NCBI RefSeq assembly: GCF_008632455.1
Contig: NZ_CP043929.1
Coordinates: 2,046,001-2,110,000 of the forward strand
Origin: Methylomonas rhizoryzae
GTDB taxonomy: Bacteria; Pseudomonadota; Gammaproteobacteria; Methylococcales; Methylomonadaceae
Direction: 5' to 3'
DNA: 64,000 nucleotides
A model generated the notes under the pieces. The model was not told where the DNA came from. It made no database searches and saw only the letters and a list, made by a program, of their open reading frames with translations. This document shows positions 25,346-34,589 of this stretch, piece after piece (position 1 is the first letter of the stretch; each line of letters starts with the position of its first letter). The translations under genes were made by a program, and so were the position numbers.

Positions 25346-26377
25346 GTGTTATTACAGTTTTTTCTGGTTTTTGTCTTGTCGGTCGTATTGACCGGTCTGA
25401 TTCGAAATTATGCGTTGTCGCGCAAGGTATTGGATATTCCCAATCAACGCAGTTCGCATAGTCTTCCTACACCACGCGGTGGTGGCTTGGCCATTGTGTT
25501 GAGTTTTGCCGTCGGCGTGGCCTTGCTTGCCGGTCGGCAGGCGATTTCAGCGCAAACCGTCTGGATATTGGCCGCCTGTCTGCCGGTTGCCGTGATCGGT
25601 TTTTTTGACGACCATAGCCACATACCCGCTCGCTGGCGGTTTTTGATACATGCCGTGTCGGCATTGGTGGCGTTGTATTTGATGCACGGTATGCCCTTGC
25701 TGTGGATTCCGGCGCCGTTGGACGGCTGGTTGCATCGCTTGTGGATGGACTGGCATTGGTTGGGCTATCCGGTGGGAGCGTTTTTGCTGGTGTGGTTTTT
25801 GAATTTGTTCAATTTCATGGACGGTACCGACGGCATTGCGGCTTCGGAAGCCTTGTTCGTATCGGCGGCATTGGCCGGCTACAGCTATTTTCCGGATCCC
25901 GGTTTAGCCGCGACTGCGCTGAGTTTAAGCGCCGCCGCTTTAGGTTTTTTATGTTGGAACTGGCCCAAGGCCAAGATTTTCATGGGCGATGTCGGCAGCG
26001 GTTTTTTAGGATTACTGCTGGGATTGCTGATACTGTGCGCTGCCCGGCAAGCAGGCGTATTGCTATATTGCGGTTTGATTTTATTCGGCCTGTTTATTGT
26101 GGATGCCAGCTACACCCTGTTGTATCGCATGCTTAGCGGTCAGGTATGGCATCAAGCGCATTGCTCGCACGGCTATCAACGCGCGGCCAAACGTTACGGC
26201 CATTTAGCCGTGTTATTGAGCTGTTGGGGCATTAATCTGGCTTGGCTGTTGCCGATTTCCCTGCTGGTGTTTTTGAATCCAAGTTACGCATTGGCCGGTT
26301 TGCTGCTCGCTTATTCACCCTTGTTGGTTTTGGTACGCCTTTTGGAAGCCGGCCGCCCGGAAACCGCCTTACCATGA
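25346..26377 (+). CDS. WbpL/WecA-like undecaprenyl-phosphate sugar-1-phosphate transferase
   Basis: The 343-residue membrane enzyme of the MraY/WecA superfamily has about ten helices. The landmarks are NQRSSHSLPTPRGGGLAIVL, the FFDDHSHIPARWRF loop, FMDGTDGIAASEALFV with the DGxDG-like acidic site, and KIFMGDVGSGFLGLLLGLL with the second Asp. It should start glycan synthesis by placing a UDP-linked amino sugar phosphate on undecaprenyl phosphate. GTG start two bases after the epimerase stop. It overlaps the dehydratase gene by 4 bp. Confidence 0.9.
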   Translation: MLLQFFLVFVLSVVLTGLIRNYALSRKVLDIPNQRSSHSLPTPRGGGLAIVLSFAVGVALLAGRQAISAQTVWILAACLPVAVIGFFDDHSHIPARWRFLIHAVSALVALYLMHGMPLLWIPAPLDGWLHRLWMDWHWLGYPVGAFLLVWFLNLFNFMDGTDGIAASEALFVSAALAGYSYFPDPGLAATALSLSAAALGFLCWNWPKAKIFMGDVGSGFLGLLLGLLILCAARQAGVLLYCGLILFGLFIVDASYTLLYRMLSGQVWHQAHCSHGYQRAAKRYGHLAVLLSCWGINLAWLLPISLLVFLNPSYALAGLLLAYSPLLVLVRLLEAGRPETALP

Positions 26378-28248
26378 GTTTTAAATTTCGCTCCAGAACC
26401 ACGATTTTTCTGCACGACCTTGCCATGGTGCCATTGGCTTGGTTCGGCGCTTATTGGTTGCGCTTTAATCTGCAGCAGATTCCGGACTTCTTTTTCTATT
26501 CGGCATTGTTGTTTTTGCCGCTGGTGATCGGCATTCAAGTGTCGGCATTTTGGTTTTTCGGCCTTTATCGCGGCGTGTGGCGTTTTTCTTCGTTGCCGGA
26601 TTTGATCCGGATCGCCAAGGCCGTAGCCAGCGGCATATTTCTAATCGCCGGCGTACTGTTTTTATTCGATCGTTTACAAGGGGTGCCGCGCTCGGTAATA
26701 CCGCTGTATTTATTGATATTGCTGGCTTTGTTATCCATTCCAAGATTCGGTTACCGGTTCTGGAAAGAACGCGCGTTCATCGAACGCACCGGTCAGCGGG
26801 CTTTGATCATCGGCGCCGGCGCGGCCGGAGAAATGCTGGTGCGGGATTTGATTGCCAATCCTTACAGCGGTTACATTCCGGTGGTTTTCGCCGACGACGA
26901 TAGCGCCAAGTTCCGGCGGGAAATCCGCGGCATCCGCGTGACCGGCACTGTGCAACAACTGCCGCAGCTGATCGCGCAATGGGACATCGAAGTGGTGTTG
27001 ATCGCGGTGCCTTCGGCCAGCGACAAAGAGATGCGGCGCATGGTGGAAGTTTGCGAAACCTGCGGGGTGCCGTTTCAAACTTTGCCGTCGGTGACCGAAT
27101 TATTGAGCGGTACGGTTGGCAAAGCCAATTTGCGGGCGGTATCCATCACCGATATTCTTGGCCGAGACCCGGTTAATTTGGATTGGCAACGCATCCAGCT
27201 CGGCTTGCGGGGCAAAACCATCATGGTCACCGGCGGTGGCGGCTCGATAGGTTCGGAACTGTGTAAACAATTAGCGAAAGTTCAGCCTAAATTATTGATT
27301 ATATTCGATCAATGCGAATTCAATCTGTACCGGATAGACGCCGATTTGCAGCGCCTTTCCCCGCAACTGAGCAGGCTGGCGGTGCTGGGCGATGTGACCG
27401 ACGCGCTGGCCGTGCGCCAGGTGATAGAGGACCAGCGCCCGGATATCGTGTTTCACGCCGCGGCCTACAAACACGTACCGCTATTGGAAGGGCAGGTGCG
27501 GGAAGCGGTGCACAACAATTTACTGGGTACCCGTAATGTCGCGGAAGCCGCCATTGCCTGCGGAGTCGGACGCTTCGTGTTAATTTCCACCGACAAGGCG
27601 GTCAATCCGAGCAATGTGATGGGCGCAACCAAGCGGGCGGCGGAAATATTGTGTCAAAACCTGGATAAACCCGGCTCTACCCGCTTTACCACGGTGCGTT
27701 TCGGCAACGTGCTGGATTCGGCCGGTAGCGTCGTGCCGCTGTTTCGCAGTCAAATTCAAGCCGGCGGCCCGGTCACCGTCACCCATCCGGAGATTACCCG
27801 CTATTTCATGACCATACCGGAAGCCTGCCAGTTGATCATGCTGGCGGAAACTGTCGGCCAAGGCGGCGAAGTGTTCGTATTGGACATGGGCGAGCCGGTC
27901 AAAATCGTCTATTTGGCCGAACAAATGATCCGCCTGAGCGGCAAGCTGCCGGGTAAGGACGTGAAAATCGAATTCGTCGGCTTGCGTCCCGGGGAAAAAT
28001 TGTACGAGGAGTTGTTCCACGGCGAAGAACAGTTGCTGGAAACGGGATATGCGAAACTGCGTCTGGCCAAGGCCCGTATCTACCAAAACGACCTTTGGTT
28101 CGCGCAGATCGGCGCATTGACCGACGCTTGCCGGCAGCGAGACCAGCGACGCATCCTGGACTTGCTGCACGGCTTGGTACCCGAATTTAAAACGGTAGAA
28201 AAAATCGTTAGTTCGGAGGAAGATGGGGGCGGCCAAGAACCGCTGTAA
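26374..28248 (+). CDS. WbpM/FlaA1-like UDP-sugar 4,6-dehydratase
   Basis: The 624-residue protein has an N-terminal half with four membrane helices and a CoA-binding-like Rossmann segment (ALIIGAGAAGEMLVRDL), then a C-terminal SDR catalytic half starting near residue 286 with MVTGGGGSIGSELCKQL. The active-site stretch LISTDKAVNPSNVMGATKR has Met in place of the usual Tyr, as in WbpM. The enzyme makes the 4-keto-6-deoxy sugar from UDP-GlcNAc, the likely substrate of the aminotransferase at 16457. It closes the cluster. The 265 bp that follow contain no gene but end in an inverted repeat. Confidence 0.92.
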   Translation: MSFKFRSRTTIFLHDLAMVPLAWFGAYWLRFNLQQIPDFFFYSALLFLPLVIGIQVSAFWFFGLYRGVWRFSSLPDLIRIAKAVASGIFLIAGVLFLFDRLQGVPRSVIPLYLLILLALLSIPRFGYRFWKERAFIERTGQRALIIGAGAAGEMLVRDLIANPYSGYIPVVFADDDSAKFRREIRGIRVTGTVQQLPQLIAQWDIEVVLIAVPSASDKEMRRMVEVCETCGVPFQTLPSVTELLSGTVGKANLRAVSITDILGRDPVNLDWQRIQLGLRGKTIMVTGGGGSIGSELCKQLAKVQPKLLIIFDQCEFNLYRIDADLQRLSPQLSRLAVLGDVTDALAVRQVIEDQRPDIVFHAAAYKHVPLLEGQVREAVHNNLLGTRNVAEAAIACGVGRFVLISTDKAVNPSNVMGATKRAAEILCQNLDKPGSTRFTTVRFGNVLDSAGSVVPLFRSQIQAGGPVTVTHPEITRYFMTIPEACQLIMLAETVGQGGEVFVLDMGEPVKIVYLAEQMIRLSGKLPGKDVKIEFVGLRPGEKLYEELFHGEEQLLETGYAKLRLAKARIYQNDLWFAQIGALTDACRQRDQRRILDLLHGLVPEFKTVEKIVSSEEDGGGQEPL

Positions 28249-28474
28249 ACCCTGAATCCGGCGAGCGCCGATACCCCGGCGCGCAGCACAACAGGCCTTG
28301 TGGCGCAATGGCTGCGGATTGACAAACCGGAAAACCGATTGTTGATTCGCGACGGTTTTGACCGGAAATCCAAAAAAATTCAGCTTCCCGGAGCCGCGCG
28401 GCGCGGTCTACGCGGTGTCTGAAGTTCAGTTAAATAAGCTGTTTCTAAAAAAAGGGTGGGGAATTCGGCGGCTG

Positions 28475-28500
28475 AAACGTCTTAGATAAATAAGACGTTT
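28475..28500. promoter_or_regulatory. Perfect 10-bp inverted repeat before the RND operon
   Basis: Arms AAACGTCTTA and TAAGACGTTT are separated by GATAAA, a 26-bp dyad that ends 13 bp before the ATG of the outer-membrane lipoprotein gene. The size and symmetry fit a TetR-type operator, though an RNA hairpin masking translation is also possible. No T-run follows, so it is not a typical terminator. No regulator gene is adjacent. Confidence 0.5.
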
Positions 28501-28513
28501 GCATTGCCCGGTC

Positions 28514-29962
28514 ATGAGAGTTGCCAATCGCCGCCAGAGACTCAATCGCCAAAGCCCTAATTCTACTCGGAACCGTTTATACGCCGCGAGCGCACGCCAG
28601 CAGCGTTGGGCTAGCGTCTGGGCGGTGGCCTTGCTGATCGCGGGCTGTCAGCCGGTTACGCTGCACGAGCGTAGCGATTTGCAATTTCTTTTCGGCGGAC
28701 AGTGGCGTGCCGAAGATCCGGTTAATCAGGCTTTGCCGCCGTCTTGGCTGGCGATTTTCGACGATCCGAGCTTAACCGCCTTGGTGCTGGACGGATTGCA
28801 GCGCAATTTCGATTTGCAAGCCGCGGCGGCGCGGGTCGACGCGGCCCGCGAGCAGGCTACCATTGCCGGAGCCGGCCGTTGGCCGCAACTGTTTTTCCAA
28901 CCGGATTATCAGCGTAGCGAAAATGCCGACGGCAGCGGTTATGCGCCTACCGGTTCGTTCAGCGCCTTATTCAGCCTCAATTGGGAATTGGACGTTTGGG
29001 GCAGGATCAAAGCCGGCCGGCAAGCGGCACTCGAAGACGCCGAGGCGCTGGCGGCGGATTACCGGGCCGCTCGTTTATCGCTGGCGGCCCGTATAGCCCA
29101 AGTCTATTTCGAATGGCTGGAAGCGCAATTGCAAACGCAGGTGGCCGCTCAGTCCGTTGAGGATCGTAGCGTGATAGTCGGCTTGATTCGCGGCCGTTTC
29201 GACAAAGGTTTGACCCGCGGCTTGGACTTGCGTTTGGTTTTGACCGATCTGGCCAACGCCCAAGCGCAGTTGGCGCAAGCCAAAAACGACCTGCAGACTC
29301 TGGGCCGGCAGCTGCAAAATCTGATTGCCCGCTATCCGGACGACAGTTTGCAAGCGGGCAAACACTTGCCGGAACCGCCGGTAAGCTTGGCTACCGGTTT
29401 GCCGGCCGAATTGCTGGAGCGCCGGCCGGATCTTGCGGCGGCGTTTCGGCGCTTGCGCGCGGCGGATTCGCGGCTGGAGAGCGCGCAAAAAGCCTTGTTG
29501 CCCCGGGTAAGCTTGACCGCCGCCGGCGGCAGCGTCAGCCCGGCCTTGACCGATTTGCTCGACCCGCGGGCCGCGGCCTGGAATTTCGCGGCCGGCCTGG
29601 CGCAACCCCTGTTCACCGGCGACCGTTTAGAAGCCCAAATTCGTTTGAACCAAGCCGGGGTGCGCGAAGCTTACAATCGCTACCAGAGCGTTGCCCTCAA
29701 CGCCTTTCGCGAAGTCGAGCAGGCCTTGGCGGCGGAGTCGCGATTAAGGGAGCAGGAAAGCGCCTTGCGGGAGGCCGTGGAACAAACCGAATCCAGCCGC
29801 AAATTGGCGGTTTATTCCTACCAGCAAGGCTTGATTCAAATTTTGACCCTGTTGGATAGCTATCGCAGCACCTTGAACGCGCAAAGTGCGCATTTGCGGG
29901 TTAAACGCCAATTGTTGACCAACCGCATTACCTTGTTGCTGGCTTTGGGCGGTGCGGTGTGA
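28514..29962 (+). CDS. RND efflux outer-membrane factor lipoprotein (NodT/OprM family)
   Basis: The protein of about 482 residues has a basic N-terminus, a hydrophobic segment and the lipobox LLIAGC, so it should be an outer-membrane lipoprotein. The NodT signature is present: LPPSWLAIFDDPSLTALVL, then FDLQAAAARVDAAREQATIA, LNWELDVWGRIKAGRQAALE, and the second repeat LLERRPDLAAAFRRLRAADS. It forms the exit duct of a tripartite pump. ATG 28514 is preferred over TTG 28499, which lies inside the inverted repeat. It overlaps the adaptor gene by 4 bp. Confidence 0.88.
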   Translation: MRVANRRQRLNRQSPNSTRNRLYAASARQQRWASVWAVALLIAGCQPVTLHERSDLQFLFGGQWRAEDPVNQALPPSWLAIFDDPSLTALVLDGLQRNFDLQAAAARVDAAREQATIAGAGRWPQLFFQPDYQRSENADGSGYAPTGSFSALFSLNWELDVWGRIKAGRQAALEDAEALAADYRAARLSLAARIAQVYFEWLEAQLQTQVAAQSVEDRSVIVGLIRGRFDKGLTRGLDLRLVLTDLANAQAQLAQAKNDLQTLGRQLQNLIARYPDDSLQAGKHLPEPPVSLATGLPAELLERRPDLAAAFRRLRAADSRLESAQKALLPRVSLTAAGGSVSPALTDLLDPRAAAWNFAAGLAQPLFTGDRLEAQIRLNQAGVREAYNRYQSVALNAFREVEQALAAESRLREQESALREAVEQTESSRKLAVYSYQQGLIQILTLLDSYRSTLNAQSAHLRVKRQLLTNRITLLLALGGAV

Positions 29963-31137
29963 GCTTGAAACGTTCTTCCGTCAAAACCTTATTGCCGGTT
30001 GCAGTGTTGCTGGGCGCGGTCGGCGCCGCCTGGGCCATGATAGAGCTGAGACCGGGACGGATAAGCCAAGATGCGCAAGCGATTTTGCCGGTCGTGCAGG
30101 TGTGGCGTGCCGAACCGCAAACCCTGCGCTTGACGGTCGAAACGCAAGGCGTGGTTACGCCGCGCGAGGAAATCGATTTGATCGCTCAAGTCGGCGGCCA
30201 AGTGCAAACCGTGCATCCGGCCTTGGCCTCCGGCGGGTTTTTCGCCGCCAACGAGGTGTTGGTGCGCATAGACCCGCGCGATTACGACTATGCCATCGCC
30301 GCCGCCGAGGCCGGCGTGGCCGAGGCGCAACGGGTGTTGATCAACGAAAAGGCCCAAGCGGAACAAGCGCTGAGCGATTGGCAGGCGCTAGGGCAGGGCG
30401 AAGCCGGCGATTTGGCCTTGCGCAAACCGCAATTGGCCGAAGCGCAGGCCAAATTGTCCGCGGCGCAGGCGGAATTGGCCAAGGCCGGATTGAACCGCAG
30501 CCGCTGCGATATCCGGGCGCCGTTCGCCGGCAGAGTGTTGAACAAGCGGATAGGCCGCGGGCAGTTTTTAAGCCCCGGCAGCCCGGTCGCCCGCATCTAT
30601 GCCAATGACGTTGCCGAAATCCGCCTGCCTATCGCCGTCGACGACTTGGCGTTTTTGGCTTTGCCGCTGACCAACCCCAAAAACCCGCAATGGCCGCAGG
30701 TTCGCTTGCAGGCTGAAATCGGCGGCCGTAGCTTGCAATGGCCGGCGCGCATCGTGCGTAGCGAAGCGGCCCTGGATAGCGACAACGGTCAACTGTTTTT
30801 AATCGCCCAGGTGGACGATCCCGAGCGGGCCGTGGCCACCATGCCGCTGTTTAGCGGGCTATTCGTGCAAGCGCAAATCGAGGGGATTACCCGCGACAAG
30901 CTGTTCGTACTGCCGCGCGCCAGTATTAACAATTTGCAGCAAGTCAAGTTGGTGAATGCCGACCGACGTCTGGAGTTGCGCCAAGTCCGAGTGCTGCGTA
31001 ACCAAGGCGGTAACAGCATCGTCAGCGCGGGACTAACGGCCGGGGAGCGGGTGGTGGTTTCCGAATTGCCGCTGGCGGTAGCCGGCATGCAAGTGCAGAT
31101 TGCCGACGACGGGGACAGTGGGGTGTTGCATGACTAG
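29959..31137 (+). CDS. RND efflux periplasmic adaptor (HlyD/MFP family)
   Basis: The 392-residue adaptor has an N-terminal membrane helix (LLPVAVLLGAVGAAWAM), a lipoyl-like half starting VETQGVVTPREEIDLIAQVG, a helical hairpin rich in Ala/Glu/Gln, a second lipoyl half (RSRCDIRAPFAGRVLNKRIG) and a beta-barrel and membrane-proximal C-terminus. It bridges pump and outer-membrane duct. GTG start, 4-bp overlap upstream and 8-bp overlap with the pump gene show tight coupling. Substrate class cannot be read from the adaptor. Confidence 0.88.
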   Translation: MSLKRSSVKTLLPVAVLLGAVGAAWAMIELRPGRISQDAQAILPVVQVWRAEPQTLRLTVETQGVVTPREEIDLIAQVGGQVQTVHPALASGGFFAANEVLVRIDPRDYDYAIAAAEAGVAEAQRVLINEKAQAEQALSDWQALGQGEAGDLALRKPQLAEAQAKLSAAQAELAKAGLNRSRCDIRAPFAGRVLNKRIGRGQFLSPGSPVARIYANDVAEIRLPIAVDDLAFLALPLTNPKNPQWPQVRLQAEIGGRSLQWPARIVRSEAALDSDNGQLFLIAQVDDPERAVATMPLFSGLFVQAQIEGITRDKLFVLPRASINNLQQVKLVNADRRLELRQVRVLRNQGGNSIVSAGLTAGERVVVSELPLAVAGMQVQIADDGDSGVLHD

Positions 31138-34100
31138 CGCAGAGCCGGTAAAGCCGTTTTCCGGCGTATTGGCTTGGTTTGCCGGCAACCCGGTCGCCGC
31201 CAACTTGTTGATGTTGCTGATTCTGGCCGGCGGCATGATCGGGTTGCGCAGCGTGGACAAGGAAGTGTTTCCGCGTTTTAGCCCGCACCAAATCGAAGTC
31301 AAAGCGGAATTTCCGGGCGCGGGACCGGCCGAAATCGAACAATCGGTCTGCATTCCCATCGAAGAGGCGCTGCACGACCTGCCGGGCATCAAGCGCGTGC
31401 GCGGCACAATCTTTGCCCAGCTCTGCAAAGTAGAGGTGGAAATTCTGCCCGGCCGCGACCGCGATCAAATGCTGGCGCTGATCCGCGGACGCATACAAGC
31501 GATTTTGCGTCTACCCAAGGAATTGGAAACCATAGAAGTCGCCTTGTCCGGCCGCGAAGGCGACGACGGCGTGATTTGGGTGGCCTTGCACGGCGATACC
31601 GACGCCTTCGAGTTGCAGCAGTTCGGCGAAGGCATACAGCAGCAATTGGCCGCCATCCCCGGCGTGAGCCGGGTGCGCAATTACGGCGAAATCGGCTACG
31701 AAATCGGCATAGAAGTGTCGCCGGAGCGGTTACGCAAATACCGCTTGAGCCTGGGCGAAGTGGCGCAAGCGGTGCGCGCCGCATCGGTGGACGCGCCGGG
31801 CGGGTTGATCAAAAATCCGGACGGCGAGTTGCTGCTGAGAGTGCATGCCAGGGCCAGATCGGCCGACGCCTTGCGCGATCTGGTACTGAAAACCCTGCCG
31901 GACGGCAACCATCTGCGTTTGGCGCAGGTGGCGACGATACACGACGGTCTGGAGGAAAGGCTTTTTACCTGGCGGCACAACGGGCAAACCGCGCAAGGCT
32001 GGGAGGTGCACACCGAAAGCGACAGCGTGCAAGTGGCCCGCCAAGTCAAAGCGACGGTCGAGTCCATCCGGGCCGGCTTGCCGGAAGGTTTGCGCCTGAT
32101 TTGCTGGTGGGACGATTCGCAAGCCTACGACGAACGCATAGCGACCTTGTCTGAAGACGCTCTTGGCGGATTCGTATTGGTGTGTCTGGTATTGACCCTG
32201 TTTTTACGCGCACGGGTCGCCTTGTGGGCCGGCGTGGGCATATTGACCTCGGTGCTGGGGGCGTTCTGCCTGATGCCGCTGCTGGACGTGTCGTTGAACA
32301 TGCTGTCTTTATTCGGTTTTTTGCTGGCGATGGGGGTGCTGGTCGACGACGCCATCATCATCGGCGAAAGCATACACAGCCGGCAAGCCGAGGCCGGCGA
32401 GGCGCCGCTGCTTGCGGCAGTCAATGGCGTCAAGGCGGTCGCCTTGCCCGTCACTTTATCGGTGCTGGTGGTATTGGTGGCTTTTTTGCCGGGGTTGAAT
32501 CTGCCGGGCTGGGCCGGGCAGATGATGAAACCGATCTGCGTCATCATGATTTTGACCTTGCTATTTTCCGTGATCGAAGCCTTATTGATTTTGCCGGCGC
32601 ATCTGGTCGCGCCGATCCGGCAGGATGCTGCGCCAACCCGCTTGCAGCGGCTAAGAGCCAGGTTGAACCGGGGGCTGGACGATTTTGTGGTCAACATCTA
32701 TCGGCCGCTGCTGGAGGTCGCGCTGGATTGGCGGTATTTGACGGTGGCGCTGTTCGCCGCGTTGCTGATCTTGAGTTGGGCCTTGGTGGCCGGCGACCGG
32801 GTGCGGCAATCCATCAATCCGGACGTAACCAAGGACAGTTTTTGGGTGTCGATGCAAATGCCGCAAAGCACGTCTTACGCCGAGATGCAAGCCTTGGCCG
32901 GCCGGGTGGAACAAGCCTTGTTCGAGTTGCGGGCCGAATGGGACGCCAAGCTCGCCGGGTCCGGCCGCGGCAGCCTAGGGGAGCAAGGCATCATCGTCGG
33001 CGTCGAAACCATGGTTTGGGAACATATGGGCGGCATTTGGCTGGAGTTGTCCGCGCTGGGCCGGCAACACGTGCAGGTGGAACCGTTCATTCGGGATTGG
33101 CGGCAACGCATCGGCGACCTCGGTCAAGGTAAAGTCGATTTCATTTTTAAAGAAGGCGATCAAGCCTACGACATCGAGTTGACGCTGGGCGCGGACCGGC
33201 CTGAGTTATTGACCGCCGCAGCCGCCGAGCTGGAACGCTCGATCAAGGCTTATCCCGGCGTCTACGACGTGGTGGACTCGGCCGAATCAGGCAAGCCGGA
33301 AATCCACTTGCAGCTGAAGCCGGGCGCCGAGCGTCTGGGTTTGCGGCTGGAACCCTTGGCTCAGCAGGTACGGCACGCTTATTACGGCCAAGAAGTGCAC
33401 CGTTTCATCCGCGGGCGCAAGGAAGTCAAGGTCATCGTGCGCTACCCGTTGGAGCACAGGCGATCTTTAGAGCAACTGCACAACCTGCCGGTCACTCTGC
33501 CTAACGGCAGTAGCGCGCCGCTGAGCAGCGTGGCCGAAGTGGCGCTGGTGCAAGGCAATGCCCGGATCAGCCGCGAAGATCGGCAGCGGGTGTTGAGCAT
33601 CCAGGCCCGGGTCGATCCGACCCTGGGCGATGCTAATGCGCTGTATGCCGTCCTGGAAAAGCAATGGCTTCCGGCATTGGAAACGCAATTTCCCGGATTA
33701 TCCGCCCGTACCGGCCAGCAACGTCAGGAACAGCAAGCGATGCTGGCGGCGTTCGGCGAGCACACCGTATTGGCTTTGCTGCTGATCTACGTGTTGATTG
33801 CGGTGCCGTTTCGATCTTACAGCAAACCCTTGATCTTTTTATTGGCCGCGCCGGTTGCCTGGAGCGGCGGGGTGTTGGCGCATTGGGCGTTCGGTTTGCC
33901 TTTATCCATGGAGTCCCTGGTCGGCATGGTGGCCGCCAGCGGCGTGGTGGTCAACGACAGTCTGGTGCTGCTGGATCATCTGCGCCAGCACGATGCCGGC
34001 GGAAAAAGTACCGAGCAGATGATCGTAGAAGCCTGCACTTTACGGTTTCGGCCGATTTTCCTGGCTTTTTTGACCAACTTTGCCGGTTTTTTGCCGACTT

Positions 34101-34267
34101 TGCTGGAAACCAGCCCGCAAGCCCAATTCTTGGTACCGATGACGCTGTCCTTGTCCGCCGGTTTGTTCGTCGGCATGGCGGCCAGCTTGATTCTGACGCC
34201 GGTTTGTTACGCCGCATTGGGCGCAGGCGGCAAGCCGGCGGCGAAAGTAGCCGAAGTTCGACCGTAA
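31130..34267 (+). CDS. RND efflux transporter permease (AcrB/MdtC superfamily)
   Basis: The 1045-residue inner-membrane proton-driven pump has the helix-1 region LAWFAGNPVAANLLMLLILA, two large periplasmic loops, and the proton-relay pair in LAMGVLVDDAIIIGES (adjacent Asp residues in helix 4). The second half has the LVGMVAASGVVVNDSLVLLD helix. The domain length matches the family. It is closer to the multidrug/hydrophobe group than to the CusA group at 39277. The gene begins inside the adaptor gene. A TonB-ExbB-ExbD set follows in the same direction. Confidence 0.88.
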   Translation: MTSAEPVKPFSGVLAWFAGNPVAANLLMLLILAGGMIGLRSVDKEVFPRFSPHQIEVKAEFPGAGPAEIEQSVCIPIEEALHDLPGIKRVRGTIFAQLCKVEVEILPGRDRDQMLALIRGRIQAILRLPKELETIEVALSGREGDDGVIWVALHGDTDAFELQQFGEGIQQQLAAIPGVSRVRNYGEIGYEIGIEVSPERLRKYRLSLGEVAQAVRAASVDAPGGLIKNPDGELLLRVHARARSADALRDLVLKTLPDGNHLRLAQVATIHDGLEERLFTWRHNGQTAQGWEVHTESDSVQVARQVKATVESIRAGLPEGLRLICWWDDSQAYDERIATLSEDALGGFVLVCLVLTLFLRARVALWAGVGILTSVLGAFCLMPLLDVSLNMLSLFGFLLAMGVLVDDAIIIGESIHSRQAEAGEAPLLAAVNGVKAVALPVTLSVLVVLVAFLPGLNLPGWAGQMMKPICVIMILTLLFSVIEALLILPAHLVAPIRQDAAPTRLQRLRARLNRGLDDFVVNIYRPLLEVALDWRYLTVALFAALLILSWALVAGDRVRQSINPDVTKDSFWVSMQMPQSTSYAEMQALAGRVEQALFELRAEWDAKLAGSGRGSLGEQGIIVGVETMVWEHMGGIWLELSALGRQHVQVEPFIRDWRQRIGDLGQGKVDFIFKEGDQAYDIELTLGADRPELLTAAAAELERSIKAYPGVYDVVDSAESGKPEIHLQLKPGAERLGLRLEPLAQQVRHAYYGQEVHRFIRGRKEVKVIVRYPLEHRRSLEQLHNLPVTLPNGSSAPLSSVAEVALVQGNARISREDRQRVLSIQARVDPTLGDANALYAVLEKQWLPALETQFPGLSARTGQQRQEQQAMLAAFGEHTVLALLLIYVLIAVPFRSYSKPLIFLLAAPVAWSGGVLAHWAFGLPLSMESLVGMVAASGVVVNDSLVLLDHLRQHDAGGKSTEQMIVEACTLRFRPIFLAFLTNFAGFLPTLLETSPQAQFLVPMTLSLSAGLFVGMAASLILTPVCYAALGAGGKPAAKVAEVRP

Positions 34268-34308
34268 CGGGGTAAACCGGATAACGGCGTTTTTAAGGGG
34301 GATATAGC

Positions 34309-34587
34309 ATGCATAATCGTTTCAGTTCCGAGCATTCCGCACCGGAACCCTTGCCGGTACCGGACGCAGCGTTTCCCGCGGCGCGTTACTTTCAGGTGCA
34401 CTTCGAATATTTGCAGCAGCAATTTCAACAGACGTTAAGCGCGTTGGAAGCTCTGCAATACCAGGTGCATCAATTGGAGCGGCGATTGGCGCAGGAAAAC
34501 GCTAACCCGGCGCGCATTAAAAATTCCGCAGCGCATGCGGATTATCTGCCCAAGCCGGCTAAGCGCTTAAAAAAAGAGGCGCGATAG
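34309..34587 (+). CDS. Small coiled-coil hypothetical protein
   Basis: The 92-residue protein has a Pro-rich N-terminus, then an aromatic and Gln-rich helix (VHFEYLQQQFQQTLSALEAL) with heptad-like spacing, and a basic Lys/Arg tail. There is no signal peptide or membrane helix. It lies 41 bp after the RND pump gene and 2 bp before tonB, so it is likely cotranscribed with both. I do not recognise the family. Confidence 0.65.
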   Translation: MHNRFSSEHSAPEPLPVPDAAFPAARYFQVHFEYLQQQFQQTLSALEALQYQVHQLERRLAQENANPARIKNSAAHADYLPKPAKRLKKEAR

Positions 34588-34589
34588 CC

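Noticed and set aside
27580..28308. Long minus-strand frame of 242 codons opposite the WbpM-like gene
   Set aside because: It is the antisense shadow of a clear dehydratase; its translation has no domain and is His/Arg/Gln-biased.
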